Below, one piece after another: positions 1-9,946 of a DNA stretch of 64,000 bases. How positions within the stretch are numbered: position 1 is the first letter of the stretch; every line of letters begins with the position of its first letter. The position numbers and the translations under genes were made by a program. The notes beneath the pieces were generated by a model that did not search any database, was not told the origin of the DNA, and saw nothing but the letters and a program-made list of their open reading frames with translations. Source of the stretch: Symbiodinium natans. Taxonomy: Eukaryota; Sar; Dinophyceae; Suessiales; Symbiodiniaceae. The DNA is taken from NCBI GenBank assembly GCA_905221605.1, contig CAJNDS010002136.1, positions 70,001 through 134,000 on the forward strand. The letters are read 5' to 3'.

Positions 1-31
1 GTCTGAAGGGGCGGCAATTTTCAACGTCCCC

Positions 32-70
32 TAAACCCTAAACCCTAAACCCTAAACCCTCAACCCTCAA
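32..70. repeat. CCCTAAA array
   Basis: CCCTAAA units decaying to CCCTCAA. It follows the 3' end of the thioesterase exon at 119-169, which on the minus strand is the start of the next intron. Confidence 0.95.
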
Positions 71-118
71 CCCTCAACCGTGGCAGGTCTCCTTTCAATC
101 CACACTGGCACGCGGAGC

Positions 119-169
119 CTGTACTGCGATGCAGCCGCCTTGAGAAAAGCCGCCGACAAAGATCTTCTC
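119..169 (-). CDS. Thioesterase exon with GFSQGG nucleophile
   Basis: Seventeen codons in phase 0, reading EKIFVGGFSQGGCIAVQ. The GxSxG elbow is the most diagnostic piece of the family. The acceptor is CTCAG at 170 and the donor is GC at 117-118. It lies between a CCCTAAA array (32-70) and a TTTAGGG array (187-258). Confidence 0.8.
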
Positions 170-3100
170 CTGAGATGTTCGGAGATTAAGGTTTAGGGTT
201 TAGGGTTTAGGGTTTAGGGTTTAGGGTTTAGGGTTTAGGGTTTAGGGTTTAGGGTTTAGGTTGGGGCTGTGAGGGTGCAGGTTTTTTGCCTAGGCATGGA
301 ATCTCATGGGTAGCTCTTCTGCCAACGTGGGTTGCTGCTGCACATTGGCTTTACTTCCGACTGCCTATGATCCTCAGAACCTTCGAGCAAGCCGAGGGGA
401 TGCGGATCCTTTGTTTGAATCGGATCCCTGAAGCAGCTGAATCTTTGCTCTAGAGAGTTTGTTGAAGCGAGCTCTCCCGACGACGAGGGAGCTGGCGAAG
501 AAAGGCCACCACGTGATCATCACGAGCACGCAATGAACGACACATCCTTTGAGCCGGATGAATACCTCGGGCATAGACTCTATACTCTATACCCCGTCTA
601 GTGTGTATGAATCAATGAAGCTGTATAGTACTCCGAACATCTGACGCCTGAAGTTGCTAAACCCTAGTCCCTAAATCCCTAAATCCCTAAAACCCTAAAA
701 CCCCAAAACCCAAAAACCCTAAAACCCTAAAACCCTAAACCTCAAGTTGCAACTGAAGCTCACTCGGGATGCCACGAGCAATCTCCCGTCGGATCAGCAC
801 GTGGACCTTTGATGCCAAGGATGCAGGGCCTAAACCCTAAACCCTAAACCCTAAACTCTAAACCCTAAACCCCAAACCCTAAACTTACCCTGCCTGCCTG
901 GGACCCTCTTTGCTCACAGTCTAGTAGTATAGTTACCCTGAATTAGTAGGTATAACCCGAAATTGTGTAGGTAAAGAGGGTCCCAGGTAAGTCCTATGCA
1001 TTTGAGAGGCCTGCCGCTGTTTTTTGTCTTGGGGGGAAGCCCACGATCAGGCTCTACTTGGAGGTTCATGGTACTTACTAAGAAACTATGACTGTACTTA
1101 GAACTGTACTTATAACCATATTGGGGCACTTAAGGGGCTTGGACGTGGGGTAGAAGTGCAGCTATGATTGGTTCATAATCACCATGAACATTCAAGTCGG
1201 ATCTTGCGCGCTTGAGTGCGTGCAACCTCTGGCTTGCCACTGCTGGAGGCCTACATTGGGGATTTACTGCCCCGATTCGACACGGGAAACGTGCATATTA
1301 TTGAGGGGTACCTTTTTGGGGGTCCTTATATCATCAGGGGAAATTTTACGCATATGGGGGGGTTTACTGTATATTAGGGGTACCTTTTTGGGGTCCTTCT
1401 ATTATAAGGGGATCCTCCTCTTTGGGGGTCTATTTTGGGGGTCTCCCTATTTTCGCACACCCCCATATAAGGGTTGGCAGACCCCCTGGCTGACCAATGT
1501 ATCGCATCAGTAGGGTTTAGGGTTCAGGGTTCAGGGTTCAGGGTTCAGGGTTTAGGGTTTAGGGTTTAGGGTTTAGGGTTTAGGGTTTAGGGTTTAGGGT
1601 TTAGGGTTTAGGGTTTAGGGTTTAGGGTTTAGGGTTTAGGGTTCGCATCAGGGCCAGGCCGCGTAGTCAATGCTTTCGCGCACGGCCTCCCCTCCAACCG
1701 ACGCGCCGCCCATCATTGCGGCGGCTGAGAACCAGGACCGCATTCCTGATTTGCAAGGGGCAACTGAGTCCCCCAAAAACAAGCCTCCCTTGGTCAAGCC
1801 CCCCCCCCCCCTGAACTCAAGCCCTCGGGTTCCTCGCATCTCATCTTCTGCATCCTACAGGTTTGCGGTTCGAAATATTGGGGTGAGTTTAGGCGGTGTT
1901 TGAGGCGTTGCTTAGGATGGTTTTACAAGGTTAGGATTTACCCAAATTCCTAAACCCTAAACCCTAAACCCTAAACCCTAAACCCTAAACCCTAAACCCC
2001 AAACCCCAAACCCAAAGACCGAACCGACCGAGCTGTCAAGGCTCCACTCAAAGCCGGTGCCGTGGGCAGTACGTAGCGCACCGAGGGCAGGCTCAGCAAG
2101 TTGGGCAGCTGGCTCACAAAGCCTCTGACAGTTCTGGGCTTAGCGTTTAGGGTTTAGGGTTGAGGGTTGAGGGTTGAGGGTTTAGGGCTTAGGGCTTAGG
2201 GTTTAGGGTTTAGGGTTTAGGGGTTAGGGTTTAGGGTTTAGGCTTTAGGGGTTAGGGTTCAGGAGCCTTTTGGGGGGTGGGGAAGAGGGTTTCGGGTAGT
2301 GGAGGTATGGATTACAGGCGAAGCGCCTGTACTTAGGATGTGGGATTGGAGGGATGGGAACATGTTGGAGTCGAAAGCTTGGGTTTTTTGCCGGAATCGT
2401 TCGTGATTCGGGTTCATCACACCGAGGGGGAAATACTCGGTGGTAGATAGCTCCTGTGCTTTCTCCTAAACATCCGAACCCTGACCCCTGGCCCGCAAAT
2501 CATACAGAGACGTTCATGAGAACCCCAATCAGGGAACCCCAAAAAATTCGTAGGAATATTTAGTAGGAACATACCCACCAGGGTCAATACATGCAATCCC
2601 CCTTTTGTGCTAAGAACAATCCTGGATGTTTTTTGTTTGGGGTTCCCATTAGGATCCTTTTAAGTCAGGGGCGTGAGATGCAGAGCAAGCACGAAGAGCT
2701 TGCCTCAGCCGGCAGTCTAAAAACCTATAACTACCATTTGCTTGAGAACCCCAAAAAATCAAAAGTCTTCCTTCTAAGGGCAATATATGGGGATTATGAT
2801 TTATTTGTTCATTTTTTGGGGGACCCTAAGCAAATTGTAGAACACGCCTCGGCCGGAGTCGCCAAAGCCATGCAGGAAGATGAAGACGCCATCTTCCTTC
2901 CTTAGCTTAGCTCTTGACAAACTTTCGTTTCGAACATCCCCAAATTATCCTTATCCTTTGTTCCGAAGAATTCAGAGTGAACCTACATAAGCCTCTCCCT
3001 TGACTCCGGATAAACCCTAAACCCTAAACCCTAAACCCTAAACCCTAAACCCTAAACCCTCAACCCTCAACCCTCAACCCTCAACCCTAAACCCTAAACC

Positions 3101-6000
3101 CTAACTAACGCCCGCGGGGGCTCTGGGCACTTGGCAGCTCCACCAGCTCGCCGAAGTGGGCGAAGCGCGTCCCGGCATCCCGGAGCTGAGGCATGGGCAC
3201 CACGATTCAGGGGAGGGGCGTTTAGGGTTTAGGGTTTAGGGTTTAGGGTTTAGGGTTTAGGGTTTAGGGCTTGGGGTTTAGGGTTTCGGGTCCCTGAAGG
3301 ATTCAGCGGCGGGGCGTAAGGCTCAGAAGCATGGGTTTAGGGTTTAGGGCTCATGGTCTAGGGTTTAGGGTTCAAGGTTCAGGGTTCCGGGTACAAACCC
3401 CAAAACCTTGAACCTTGAACCCTAAACTTAAACCCTAAACCCTAAACCCACGATTCTGGGGAGGGGCACAGTAATATAATACACACATATATATATATAT
3501 ATATATACCTATATATATATATATATCTATCTATCTATATATAGTATTTTATGTGTATATAGATATATTGTATGTATATTGTGTATGTATATGGGGTTTC
3601 CGATATCAGGGTACCTTATTGGGGTCCTTATTATAGGGGAATCCTACTATTCTCTGTTGATGCATGTATAGGTAGACGTGTATATTTACACATATATACG
3701 TGCTTTGCAGGTTTGTGGGAGCTTAGTGTTCACGTGTGCAAGGCCTAGGGGTTTGCAGTCGCAGGGCTTCAGGGTGTTTCGGGCTCGAGGCAAGTCAGAG
3801 CTGTAAAATTCATAAAATTACTCTGACCATGATCCTCTTGCACGACAAACATGTTCATGTTATTTGAGGGGGAGTTTGGGATTTGAGGCTTCATTTGGCG
3901 GTGCCTTGGGACCTAACCCGTAACCCTTAACCCTTAACCCTAAACCCTAAACCCTAAACCCTAAACCCTAAACCCTAAACCCTAAACCAGCACAAAGGGG
4001 CTGGATCCGACTGGGAGGCAGCAGCGGCTGACGGCTCGTCAGCCTCGCTGAGCTGAGCCCCCCCTGCCTTTAGGGTTTAGGGTTTAGGGTTTAGGGTTTA
4101 GGGTTTAGGGTTTAGGGTTTAGGGTTTAGGCTTCAGGAGACGATGCCCTGGTATCCCCAGTAGAATCAAGCGACTAAGGACCCTTATAAGGGACCTAAGG
4201 GGTTATTTGGGGGTTATTTAGAGGCTACTTCGGTATACAGGGACTATCTAAGGTATATAAGGGGTTATATAGGGGAATAAAGTTCAGGGTCCCTTCTAGG
4301 GGTCCCTCCTTAAACCCCTTATCAGAAGTGACCACACAGGGCAGAAGAAGCAGAAACATAATCAGGCTGATGCTCTTGGGGTACCCGATACAAGGTTTGC
4401 TGCACACGCCCCGGGCCCTTCCCCCCACCCCAGCAACCAACCTCCCCCCACCACCCAACCCAACCCAACAACGCCAACAACAACCACAACCCTACAACCC
4501 TCCTCCTCCGGAATTTTCGAAGGTTGCTTGGGCCAACCCTGGACCCCTAAACCCTGACCCCTGAACCCTAAACCCTGAACCCTAAACCCCAAACCCAAAC
4601 CCTGAACCCTCCAGCCTGCCTTCGGCAGATTGCTGGACATAGCCTCCTCTACGCGCGCGATGAGCTCTGACTTCTCAAAGCAATCCTTGAGGCGATTGAA
4701 GGGGGCCCTTTAGAATCCAAAGGGCTCATACTTCAGAGCCCTTTAAAGAGGGTAAGGGACCACATGAAGGGCCCATGAACCTTCCCTTGAAGGACAACTC
4801 TTGCACATTACTGTCAATCTGAAACCCACCGACTCTCTGAGACTTAGGGGGTCTTGGGTCAAACCTAAGACCTGAACAGTTGTCAATTCGACCCGTGAAG
4901 CCGGGTTTAGGGTTTAGGGTTTAGGGTTTAGGGTTTAGGGTTTAGGGTTTAGGGTTTAGGGTTTAGGGTTTAAGGCGTGAAGCCCTGAAAATTTAGCCAA
5001 CAGGCATTATGGCGAACGCCTCGTTCGTCCAAATACCTGGCTGCTCAGACTTTTGAAGCACGTCTGACCGTGTCTGGTCATTCCTTACGGGGGACCTGCA
5101 CGTAAACCCGTTGTAAACAGAACTACATGGGGCTTTCCAAAAACAGGGGAACCGCAACATACATCCCCAAATAGTAGGATTCCCTTTCGTAAGGACCCCA
5201 ATAAGGCACCCCCTAATTTCGGAAACACCCCCATATCGCCGCCATGCCCATGGTGCGTTGATGAGCCGTGTTTTCATTTGGAATCTGGGGGTCCCGGTCG
5301 CTAGCGGCTTTGGAGTTTAGGGTTTAGGGTTATATATAGGGAAAAAAACGAAGATGAACCTTACTGAGCCTTACCGTCTGGCCATACCGCAGGAGTCTTA
5401 TCATCGCGCAGAGGGGGCCCTTCATAATTAGAAAAGGGTTCTGGGGCTGGTTTAGGGTTTAGGGCTTAGGGTTCAGGGTTTATTCTAGTATATAAAGGGA
5501 TTATAAGTGAACTATATTCCGACCCCTAAATTAGGGCTTGAAATTTTAAGTTTAAGTCGGTCTAAGGGCTTTCTTCGACCTTAGGTGCTTTTGAAGCAAA
5601 TTTCAGGGGCAGAGGTCCACACAGCGGAGCTGCCGGTGGGCATTCAGGGTTCATGCGGGTTTAGGGTTTAGGGTTTAGGGTTTAGGGTTTAGGGTTTAGG
5701 GTTTAGGGTTTAGGGTAAGTTTAGGGTTCTCTGGGGCATTCGCGGGTGTGCTTTGTCTGCAGAGCCATTTGGGGGTTTAACCGAAAATGGGGGCACCCTT
5801 TTTGGGGGGGTCCCTTTAAGGGGATTCTATTCTATTTGGGGGATAAAGGTGGCTTGAGGTGTAGGACCTGTAGGACTTGTCGGCTCCCAGCCTATCATCA
5901 TAGTGACACCTGCTCGCAAGGACTGTTGTGTTGTTGTGTGCTGTTCCCAGCGACCGGCGCATTTCGCGCGGCGGCCAGGTGGCGACGTCTTCCAGCACAC
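119..6000 (-). CDS. Acyl-protein thioesterase-like gene, partial, many short exons
   Basis: Minus-strand gene read exon by exon; it continues past the left edge. Four exons carry the alpha/beta-hydrolase thioesterase (LYPLA/APT) pattern in order: about 2045-2124 (LPSVRYVLPTAP, the strand before the substrate loop), 1663-1745 (starts GMRSWF, like the PSWFD region), 762-806 (LIRREIARGIPS, like the LIxxExxxGIPxxR helix) and 119-169 (FVGGFSQGG, the nucleophile elbow with catalytic Ser). Phases agree at the last three exons (83, 45 and 51 bp). Donors are GC, GA and GC. The catalytic Asp and His exons lie off the window. Upstream on the same strand, 4620-4685 reads CFEKSELIARVEEA, a SAP-like motif, and about 5950-6000 reads WPPREMRRSLG, which usually precedes that motif; exons near 3114-3185 and 3991-4063 are open. 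Known family role: removal of fatty acyl groups from proteins or lysolipids. Whether the SAP-like exons belong to the same transcript is inference. Confidence 0.72.
187..258. repeat. TTTAGGG array
   Basis: Ten TTTAGGG units. On the minus strand this is a CCCTAAA tract just upstream of the acceptor of exon 119-169; it pairs in orientation with the array at 657-740 at the other end of the same intron. Confidence 0.97.
657..740. repeat. Degenerate CCCTAAA/CCCTAAAA array
   Basis: Units vary between CCCTAAA, CCCTAAAA and CCCAAAA. On the minus strand it lies 20-100 nt after the end of exon 762-806, so it forms the 5' part of the intron 170-761. Confidence 0.9.
762..806 (-). CDS. Thioesterase exon, helix before the nucleophile
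   Basis: Fifteen codons reading VHVLIRREIARGIPS, matching the LIxxExxxGIP helix of acyl-protein thioesterases. Acceptor AG at 807-808. The only donor that joins it in frame to the next exon is GA at 760-761, a rare type reported in dinoflagellates. The next exon starts with GAG, so a shifted junction that repeats Glu is also possible. Confidence 0.7.
829..885. repeat. CCCTAAA array
   Basis: Lies 23 nt from the acceptor of exon 762-806. On the minus strand it reads TTTAGGG at the 3' end of the intron 807-1662, whose 5' end carries the opposite orientation (1513-1643). Confidence 0.93.
899..987. repeat. Short palindromic element
   Basis: Imperfect inverted repeat: GGGACCCTCTTTGCT near 902 is mirrored by GGTAAAGAGGGTCCC near 970. 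MITE-like, inside the thioesterase intron. A second palindrome follows at about 1050-1140 (AGTACTTG/AAGTAC-type), and a relative lies at 24610-24705. Confidence 0.5.
1352..1467. repeat. MITE family B, copy 1
   Basis: About 115 bp palindrome: ends CATATGGGGGGGTTTAC... and ...ACCCCCATAT, with the core motif GGGGTACCTT.TTGGGGTCCTT.TTATAAGGG. A truncated copy precedes it (1305-1351). It sits in intron 807-1662. Confidence 0.75.
1513..1643. repeat. TTTAGGG array
   Basis: About 18 units including TTCAGGG variants. It follows within 20 nt the GC donor of exon 1663-1745, read on the minus strand as CCCTAAA. Confidence 0.97.
1663..1745 (-). CDS. Thioesterase exon, SWF region
   Basis: Reads GMRSWF at the start and ends ESIDY, then a GC donor (1661-1662). 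It joins in frame to VHVLIRRE of the next exon. Without splicing the frame runs into a stop 18 nt later, so the exon end is set by the join. The acceptor is CAAATCAG. An 83 bp exon. Confidence 0.72.
1953..2017. repeat. CCCTAAA array
   Basis: Nine units. On the minus strand TTTAGGG begins the intron after the exon at 2045-2124. Confidence 0.96.
2045..2124 (-). CDS. Thioesterase exon, VRYVLPTAP strand
   Basis: Reads GFVSQLPNLLSLPSVRYVLPTAP, equivalent to the region ahead of the substrate-facing loop. Acceptor CTGTCAG at 2125-2126. The exact 3' end is not fixed: the sequence after PTAPALS has several possible GA/GC/GT donors and about eight family residues are not accounted for. Confidence 0.65.
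2143..2250. repeat. TTTAGGG array, degenerate
   Basis: TTTAGGG with TTGAGGG and CTTAGGG variants, ending 18 nt from the acceptor of exon 2045-2124. Confidence 0.94.
2731..2841. repeat. MITE family D, copy 1
   Basis: Palindrome with ends CTACCATTTGCTTGAGAACCCC and GGGGACCCTAAGCAAATTGTAG; family ends are CTACTATTTGCTTAAGAACC. A 104 aa ORF across it is incidental. Confidence 0.75.
3010..3104. repeat. CCCTAAA array
   Basis: About 13 units with CCCTCAA variants; left flank of the candidate exon at 3114-3185. Confidence 0.95.
3114..3185 (-). CDS. Candidate exon (DAGTRFAHFGELVELPSA)
   Basis: Open minus-strand segment between a CCCTAAA array (3010-3104) and a TTTAGGG array (3217 on). Acceptor CCTCAG, possible GC donor at the left end. 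The peptide resembles the DTGxGF...LP start of thioesterases but would partly duplicate the exon at 2045-2124. A plus-strand reading with AG acceptor is also open, so strand and family are uncertain. Confidence 0.4.
3217..3448. repeat. TTTAGGG array followed by inverted CCCTAAA array
   Basis: TTTAGGG to about 3398, then CCCTAAA at 3403-3448 after a short spacer, so the two halves form an inverted repeat. The sequence CACGATTC.GGGGAGGGGC occurs on both outer sides (about 3199-3216 and 3449-3467). Confidence 0.9.
3487..3652. repeat. TA-rich microsatellite and half of a family B MITE
   Basis: (TA)n with GTAT variants to about 3590, then 3590-3652 matches one arm of MITE family B (GGGGTTTCCGATATCAGGGTACC and following). 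Confidence 0.8.
3936..3988. repeat. CCCTAAA array
   Basis: Seven to eight units, abutting the candidate exon 3991-4063. Confidence 0.95.
3991..4063 (-). CDS. Candidate exon, Ala/Ser-rich
   Basis: Open segment between CCCTAAA (3936-3988) and TTTAGGG (4070-4128) arrays. Minus reading contains AQLSEADEPSAAAASQSDP with a GGCAG acceptor and a GT donor abutting the array. The plus strand is also open to a stop (SDWEAAAADGSSASLS), so the strand is not settled. Confidence 0.35.
4070..4128. repeat. TTTAGGG array
   Basis: Eight units, 7 nt from the acceptor of the candidate exon 3991-4063. Confidence 0.96.
4168..4327. repeat. MITE family G, copy 1
   Basis: About 160 bp: AGGACCCTTATAAGGGACCTAAGGGG at one end, GGGTCCCTTCTAGGGGTCC at the other. 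The second copy is at 26052-26240. Confidence 0.65.
4620..4685 (-). CDS. SAP-like motif exon (CFEKSELIARVEEA)
   Basis: Exactly 22 codons, phase 0 at both ends, acceptor CTCAAG and GC donor at 4618-4619. DCFEKSELIARVEEAM matches the CxEKxELIxRVxE core often seen in algal and dinoflagellate proteins and related to the SAP-like end of MANF/ARMET. Function not inferable from the motif alone. It probably joins the exon near 5950-6000 upstream. Confidence 0.6.
4904..4975. repeat. TTTAGGG array
   Basis: Ten units. The 200 bp to its left hold an imperfect palindrome (GGGCCCTTTAGAATCC... near 4700) but no recognised gene. Confidence 0.96.
5127..5236. repeat. MITE family B, copy 3
   Basis: CCCCAAATAGTAGGATTCCC, then GGACCCCAATAAGGCACCCC, ending CGGAAACACCCCCATAT; the opposite strand orientation to copy 1. 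Confidence 0.75.
5658..5715. repeat. TTTAGGG array
   Basis: Eight units. Just upstream, 5611-5645 on the plus strand has a TTTCAG acceptor and a short open stretch (AEVHTAELPVGIQ) that could be an exon; not assigned. A truncated family B MITE lies at 5767-5842. Confidence 0.95.
5950..6000 (-). CDS. Candidate exon (VLEDVATWPPREMRRSLG)
   Basis: Open minus-strand exon; acceptor CCCAGAG, downstream G/GA possible donor. The R-E-M-R-R-S-L helix is what normally precedes the CxEKSEL motif (exon 4620-4685), supporting strand and gene. A TTTAGGG array (6024-6047) lies just upstream. Confidence 0.45.
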
Positions 6001-6214
6001 CTCTGGGCTTTCTGGGGAGCAGGGTTTAGGGTTTAGGGTTTAGGGTTTTCTGGAGAGCAGGGCTTCTTCGTTGAAGGTGCCTGAAGATACCAAACACCCA
6101 AGGCAACACACAGAACCAAGGTTAATGCTGTGTTCCCAATGTTGCGTTGCTGCTTCTAACCTTAGAACAACGGATGATTGCCCGGCAACCTGCAACTGAA
6201 TTGTACCTGTAGAG

Positions 6215-6337
6215 ACGTTACATCTGGGATGTTCCCCCCTTATACTAACAGTCCTGAATGGGGATTATTCAGCCCCCTACTAGACTCCCTATTAAGGACT
6301 GCGAGTATAAGGGTGAACATCCCAATGTTACATGTAC
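6215..6337. repeat. MITE family A, copy 1
   Basis: About 120 bp inverted repeat, GTTACATCTGGGATGTTC at the left mirrored by GAACATCCCAATGTTAC at the right, with CTTATACTAACAGTCC/GGACTGCGAGTATAAG inside. Confidence 0.8.
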
Positions 6338-6540
6338 AACTGAGAGTCTAGCCGATTGCAGGTCTGACTTGCTGTGCAGAGACAATCCCGACAACGCTGA
6401 ATTTCTGAAGGCACGCTGTCCCAGCTGCTCTCCGAAGGACTCGGCAGAAAGCTCTTCCCCAACCCCCCCGCCCCCTCCCTCGAAGCATCTGCATAAAACC
6501 CTGAACCCCTAAACCCTAAATCCTAAACCCGAAGCCATAA

Positions 6541-6655
6541 AAGCAAACCGCAAGCCGAGAACCCAAAACATGGACCCTTCGAAACCGACGGAGTGCCTTG
6601 GGCGGTTCCTGCATGACGGAGGACGCCGGAGCTGAGTCGGCCTATCCGTCAAGGG
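6541..6655. other. Exon-like segment between converging arrays
   Basis: GC-rich segment between a CCCTAAA-like array (6505-6540) and TTTAGGG (6656 on). The minus strand offers acceptor ACTCAG and a frame reading ASSVMQEPPK before a GC donor; the plus strand has a short ATG frame. Position fits the exon pattern seen elsewhere, but no family is recognised. Confidence 0.3.
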
Positions 6656-6898
6656 TTTAGGGTTTAGGGTTTAGAGTTTACGGATTGAGGGTTGTCATGC
6701 AGATGTTCGTGTCTTAGCTGTTAGGTTTTAGGGTGTGGAGATGCAAGGGGTGAAAAGGTTTAGGTCCAGGCTCTACCCTGAACATGGACGATAAGAAATA
6801 CCAGCACCTGAAACCATCAACCCCGCAACCCCGATTGCCAACCCCCAAAGCCAGAACTTAACACAAAAACTTGCAAGTCTGAGCCTGAGCTTGAAGGG

Positions 6899-7195
6899 AG
6901 GGTTAGGGTTTGGGGTTTGGGGTTTGGGGTTTGGGGTTTAGGGTTTAGGGTTTAGGGTCTAGGATGGTTTAGGATGGGTTAGGGTTTAGGGCTTAGGGCT
7001 CACGTGAAGCTCCGGCCTGCAACTCGCGCACTGCCGACGAAGGCCCGGCCGAGCCTGTCCGCTTTTAAAAGGGACCCCTTTGATTAGGGTTTAGGGTTTA
7101 GGGTTTAGGGTTTAGGGTTTAGGGTTTAGGGTTTAGGGTTTAGGGTTTAGGGTTTAGGGTTTAGGGTTTCGGGTTTAGGGTTTAGGGCTTAATGT
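6899..7195. repeat. Two TTTAGGG arrays
   Basis: 6899-6990 (with TTTGGGG variants) and 7085-7195 (about 15 units), separated by the candidate exon at 6996-7057. Confidence 0.95.
6996..7057 (-). CDS. Candidate exon (SAVRELQAGASRE)
   Basis: Open minus segment with GACAG acceptor; the peptide SAVRELQAG is similar in style to the helix before SAP-like motifs. It lies between two TTTAGGG arrays (6899-6965, 7085-7195). Assignment to the same gene is a guess. Confidence 0.3.
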
Positions 7196-7310
7196 TGACT
7201 TTCACATTAATAACCCCCCCCCCCCCCCCTTGGTTGATCAATCTTTTCGGCCAGGGCCTCCTCAATTGCATTCGCCTAAATCCTTGTAGGATTTTCCATT
7301 AGTTTTAGTA

Positions 7311-7313
7311 TAG

Positions 7314-7394
<81 letters not shown>

Positions 7395-7395
7395 T

Positions 7396-7484
<89 letters not shown>

Positions 7485-7510
7485 GTAGTAGTAGGAGTAG
7501 TAGTAGTGGT
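7311..7510. repeat. (TAG)n microsatellite
   Basis: About 65 TAG units with three ATTAG interruptions. Confidence 0.98.
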
Positions 7511-7559
7511 GGTTTGGGGGGTTAAGGGTTTTAGGGTTGAGGGTTTAATTAGTCAGGGT

Positions 7560-8500
7560 TGGGCTTAGGGCTTGAAACTCCCCAGAAAAGTTGGGGGAGA
7601 CTGTTGGATGTGTTTTTGGGCAAGGCGGACTGGTGGTCTGAACCAGCTGATGGTGACTGGCTGGTGCTTAGTAGGTATTGAGTAGAATCCCTGAAAGGGT
7701 ATATAGGGCCCTCATTTCCTCATTCCCTACTAAGAACCACAGGGATGATGTCGGGTTGTGGCCGGAAATCATATCAACTTCAGGCTCCCACAAGCATCGG
7801 CTCTATTCGCCTCGGCTTCCTGCCGAGAAGCGTCTGAACAAGCAGACCCGGATCGGGCCTCCCCTAACCCAACCCTTCCCCCCATCCAAATTTTTTTTTC
7901 TTCATGGCGTGGAGGGTCCGGACTCACTGAGAACCACCCCCCACCCCCCCCCCCCCCCCCCACCCCCCCACCCCCCCCCCCCCTCCACCCCACCCCCCTT
8001 TCCTGTCACAATTATCCCTTGACCCTCATAAAACCCCCCTTGTACCCCCCAATGTTAAATATTCCCATACACTATATCTTAACTGTACTGGCAGTGGTGA
8101 ATGTTAGGGGGTTGGGAGGGGGTAGTAGTAACGGGAGTGGATTAATTAGTCGTCAACTACAAAAAGGCCAAAGCCAATTCCTTCAGCGGCTGCAAGAGAA
8201 AACTATCCGAAATCCCCTGTTTTGAGAGTGTACGCAGTACCCAGAAGCAACATATACCATAAGGGGCTCTACACTCTATTCCGCAGCAATTTATCACACA
8301 GCCTTCTTAAAGGCAATTTATGGCTGACAGCCGTCGCTGCATGCCTGCTCTAAGAATTGCTGGTCGTTGACTGCGCTAACGGTCCTGTGAGGTCGTGCTT
8401 GCGATTCACGTAACGAATTTATAGGTCTGGCTACAGTCAGGGAGTGTCGACTCAAGTATGTAATTCATGTCGCACATAACCACGGTACCGCCTGATTTCA
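7560..8500. other. No recognised gene; C-rich low complexity
   Basis: Contains a C-rich tract (7936-7998, mostly CCCCCCA). ORFs of 114 and 155 aa across it are proline runs from that tract and are not credible genes. Nothing else recognised. Confidence 0.6.
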
Positions 8501-8714
8501 AATCCAGAGCGCTTTGACTTTGAGAACAGGACGAATGGCGCGCAGTAGCAGTCCCTTGTGGTGCTGGGGCTGCCTGAAGCTCAACAGCATCGTGGACAGC
8601 AGCACCAAGGCAGCTGTGAGGGGACCTAACACGCCACGGCGTGCTGACAGGCCCATGGCTCTAGAAGGGGGGGGCGGAAGTTCGGAAGGCTGCTTGGGCT
8701 TTCGAAAGGGTGCA

Positions 8715-8778
8715 TAAACCCTAAACCCTAAACCCTAAACCCTAAACCCTAAACCCTAAACCCTAAACCCTAAACCCT
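8715..8778. repeat. CCCTAAA array
   Basis: Nine units, 58 nt upstream of the candidate exon at 8837. Confidence 0.96.
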
Positions 8779-8836
8779 GCAGGGCTTAGAGGGTCGGGTG
8801 CTCCAGGGGTGCTGAGGGTTTCAGGTGGACTCCTAG

Positions 8837-8939
8837 GACCTTCGGCTGCGTGGTGCGGTATGAGAACTACGTCTCAACTTGGGACGCACCTCTTCACGTG
8901 GTCTCATGGCAGGACATGGCAGAGACATGCCATTTCTGA
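8837..8939 (+). CDS. Candidate exon (RYENYVSTWDAPLHVVSW)
   Basis: Plus-strand open stretch after a CTAG acceptor, reading VVRYENYVSTWDAPLHVV and on to HF and a TGA; composition is protein-like with no low complexity. It may be a terminal exon or be spliced before the stop. The CCCTAAA array at 8715-8778 lies upstream, and an open plus-strand stretch at 8530-8620 (CLKLNSIVDSSTKAAV) could be the exon before it. Family not recognised. Confidence 0.45.
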
Positions 8940-9946
8940 GCCAGAAAAGCTGAAGAGTCCATATCTTGACCCATTCCCCGCAATACTGACCCACCACCCT
9001 AATAATAATAATAACAATAATAATAATAAAATCGGCATATCCTTCGGCTTGACACAGCTCAAGATCAAAGCTGCTTGACTCCACAGCCGGACCCATGGGT
9101 TTGTTCTTTTTCTCCTTCACGGGCGGTTTGGAGTCAAAGTAGAATCTTCTTGAAGGCGCAATCTAAGCCCCAACGCCCGAGCACGTGGAAGCAACGAACG
9201 GGCTCATGCATCCTAGTACCCATTTAGGCCTTTCTAGATTCTAGGCTTGGTGCAAGGTAGAAAGGTGGAATTTGGGAATGAGATGTGCGGTGAGGGTCTC
9301 TGCGTTGCCCTGAAGGGCTTGCTATGTAGTTGAAAGCCCTGACGCGAATGGACCCTGACGCAGGCGATGAAACGCCAGCTAGAGGAATCTAGATTCGATG
9401 CCTCCCGGCCAGATTCTACTGGCACAAACTTTCGCGGAAGCACCCCCGAGTCATCAGGGTGGGTCTGAGTGCTAGGCTGCCGCATGACTGCAATGGACAC
9501 GGATCGAGCCTTGCACGACTAGTCTGTCTTAAGTCTTAAGCCGTAAGGGCTTTAGATTTTTCGGCTGTGACACTAGGATTTTTGGACTCCTGTATTCAAT
9601 CTGCAAAGGGTTCAGAGATAGAAGTACTCTAAGCTTCCCCAGCTCGGGGTTTCCGACCCTCCCTGCATTCAGGACTCTTCCCCTCTTCCCCGAGCACACG
9701 AAGCTTTAAGGTGTCTCAACTCGTCTCAACTTTCAGAGACGCGCAAGAAGCTGCAGAACCTCTTCGCCCCACACTCTTAGTCTCTGCATCCTACATTCGG
9801 CGCGAAGCAGACAGTCTAGCCCCAAGAGGGCTCAAGGGGCATGCACACCACTTTAAGGGTTAAGGGTTTAGGGTTTAGGGCTTAGGGCACAGCAACCAAT
9901 GGTTCATGTCTGAACTTGCCGAGGGGCAACAGCACAGTCTCTGCAG

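Noticed and set aside
1-260. Window edge as a chromosome end (telomere)
   Set aside because: Arrays are short, occur in both orientations over the whole window and alternate with exons; none is a terminal uniform tract.
1670-1903. 77-aa plus ORF over the thioesterase exon
   Set aside because: Antisense to exon 1663-1745, whose minus-strand reading fits a known family.
7311-7510. CRISPR-like regular repeat
   Set aside because: Simple TAG microsatellite without spacers; the other regular arrays are telomere-type 7-mers.
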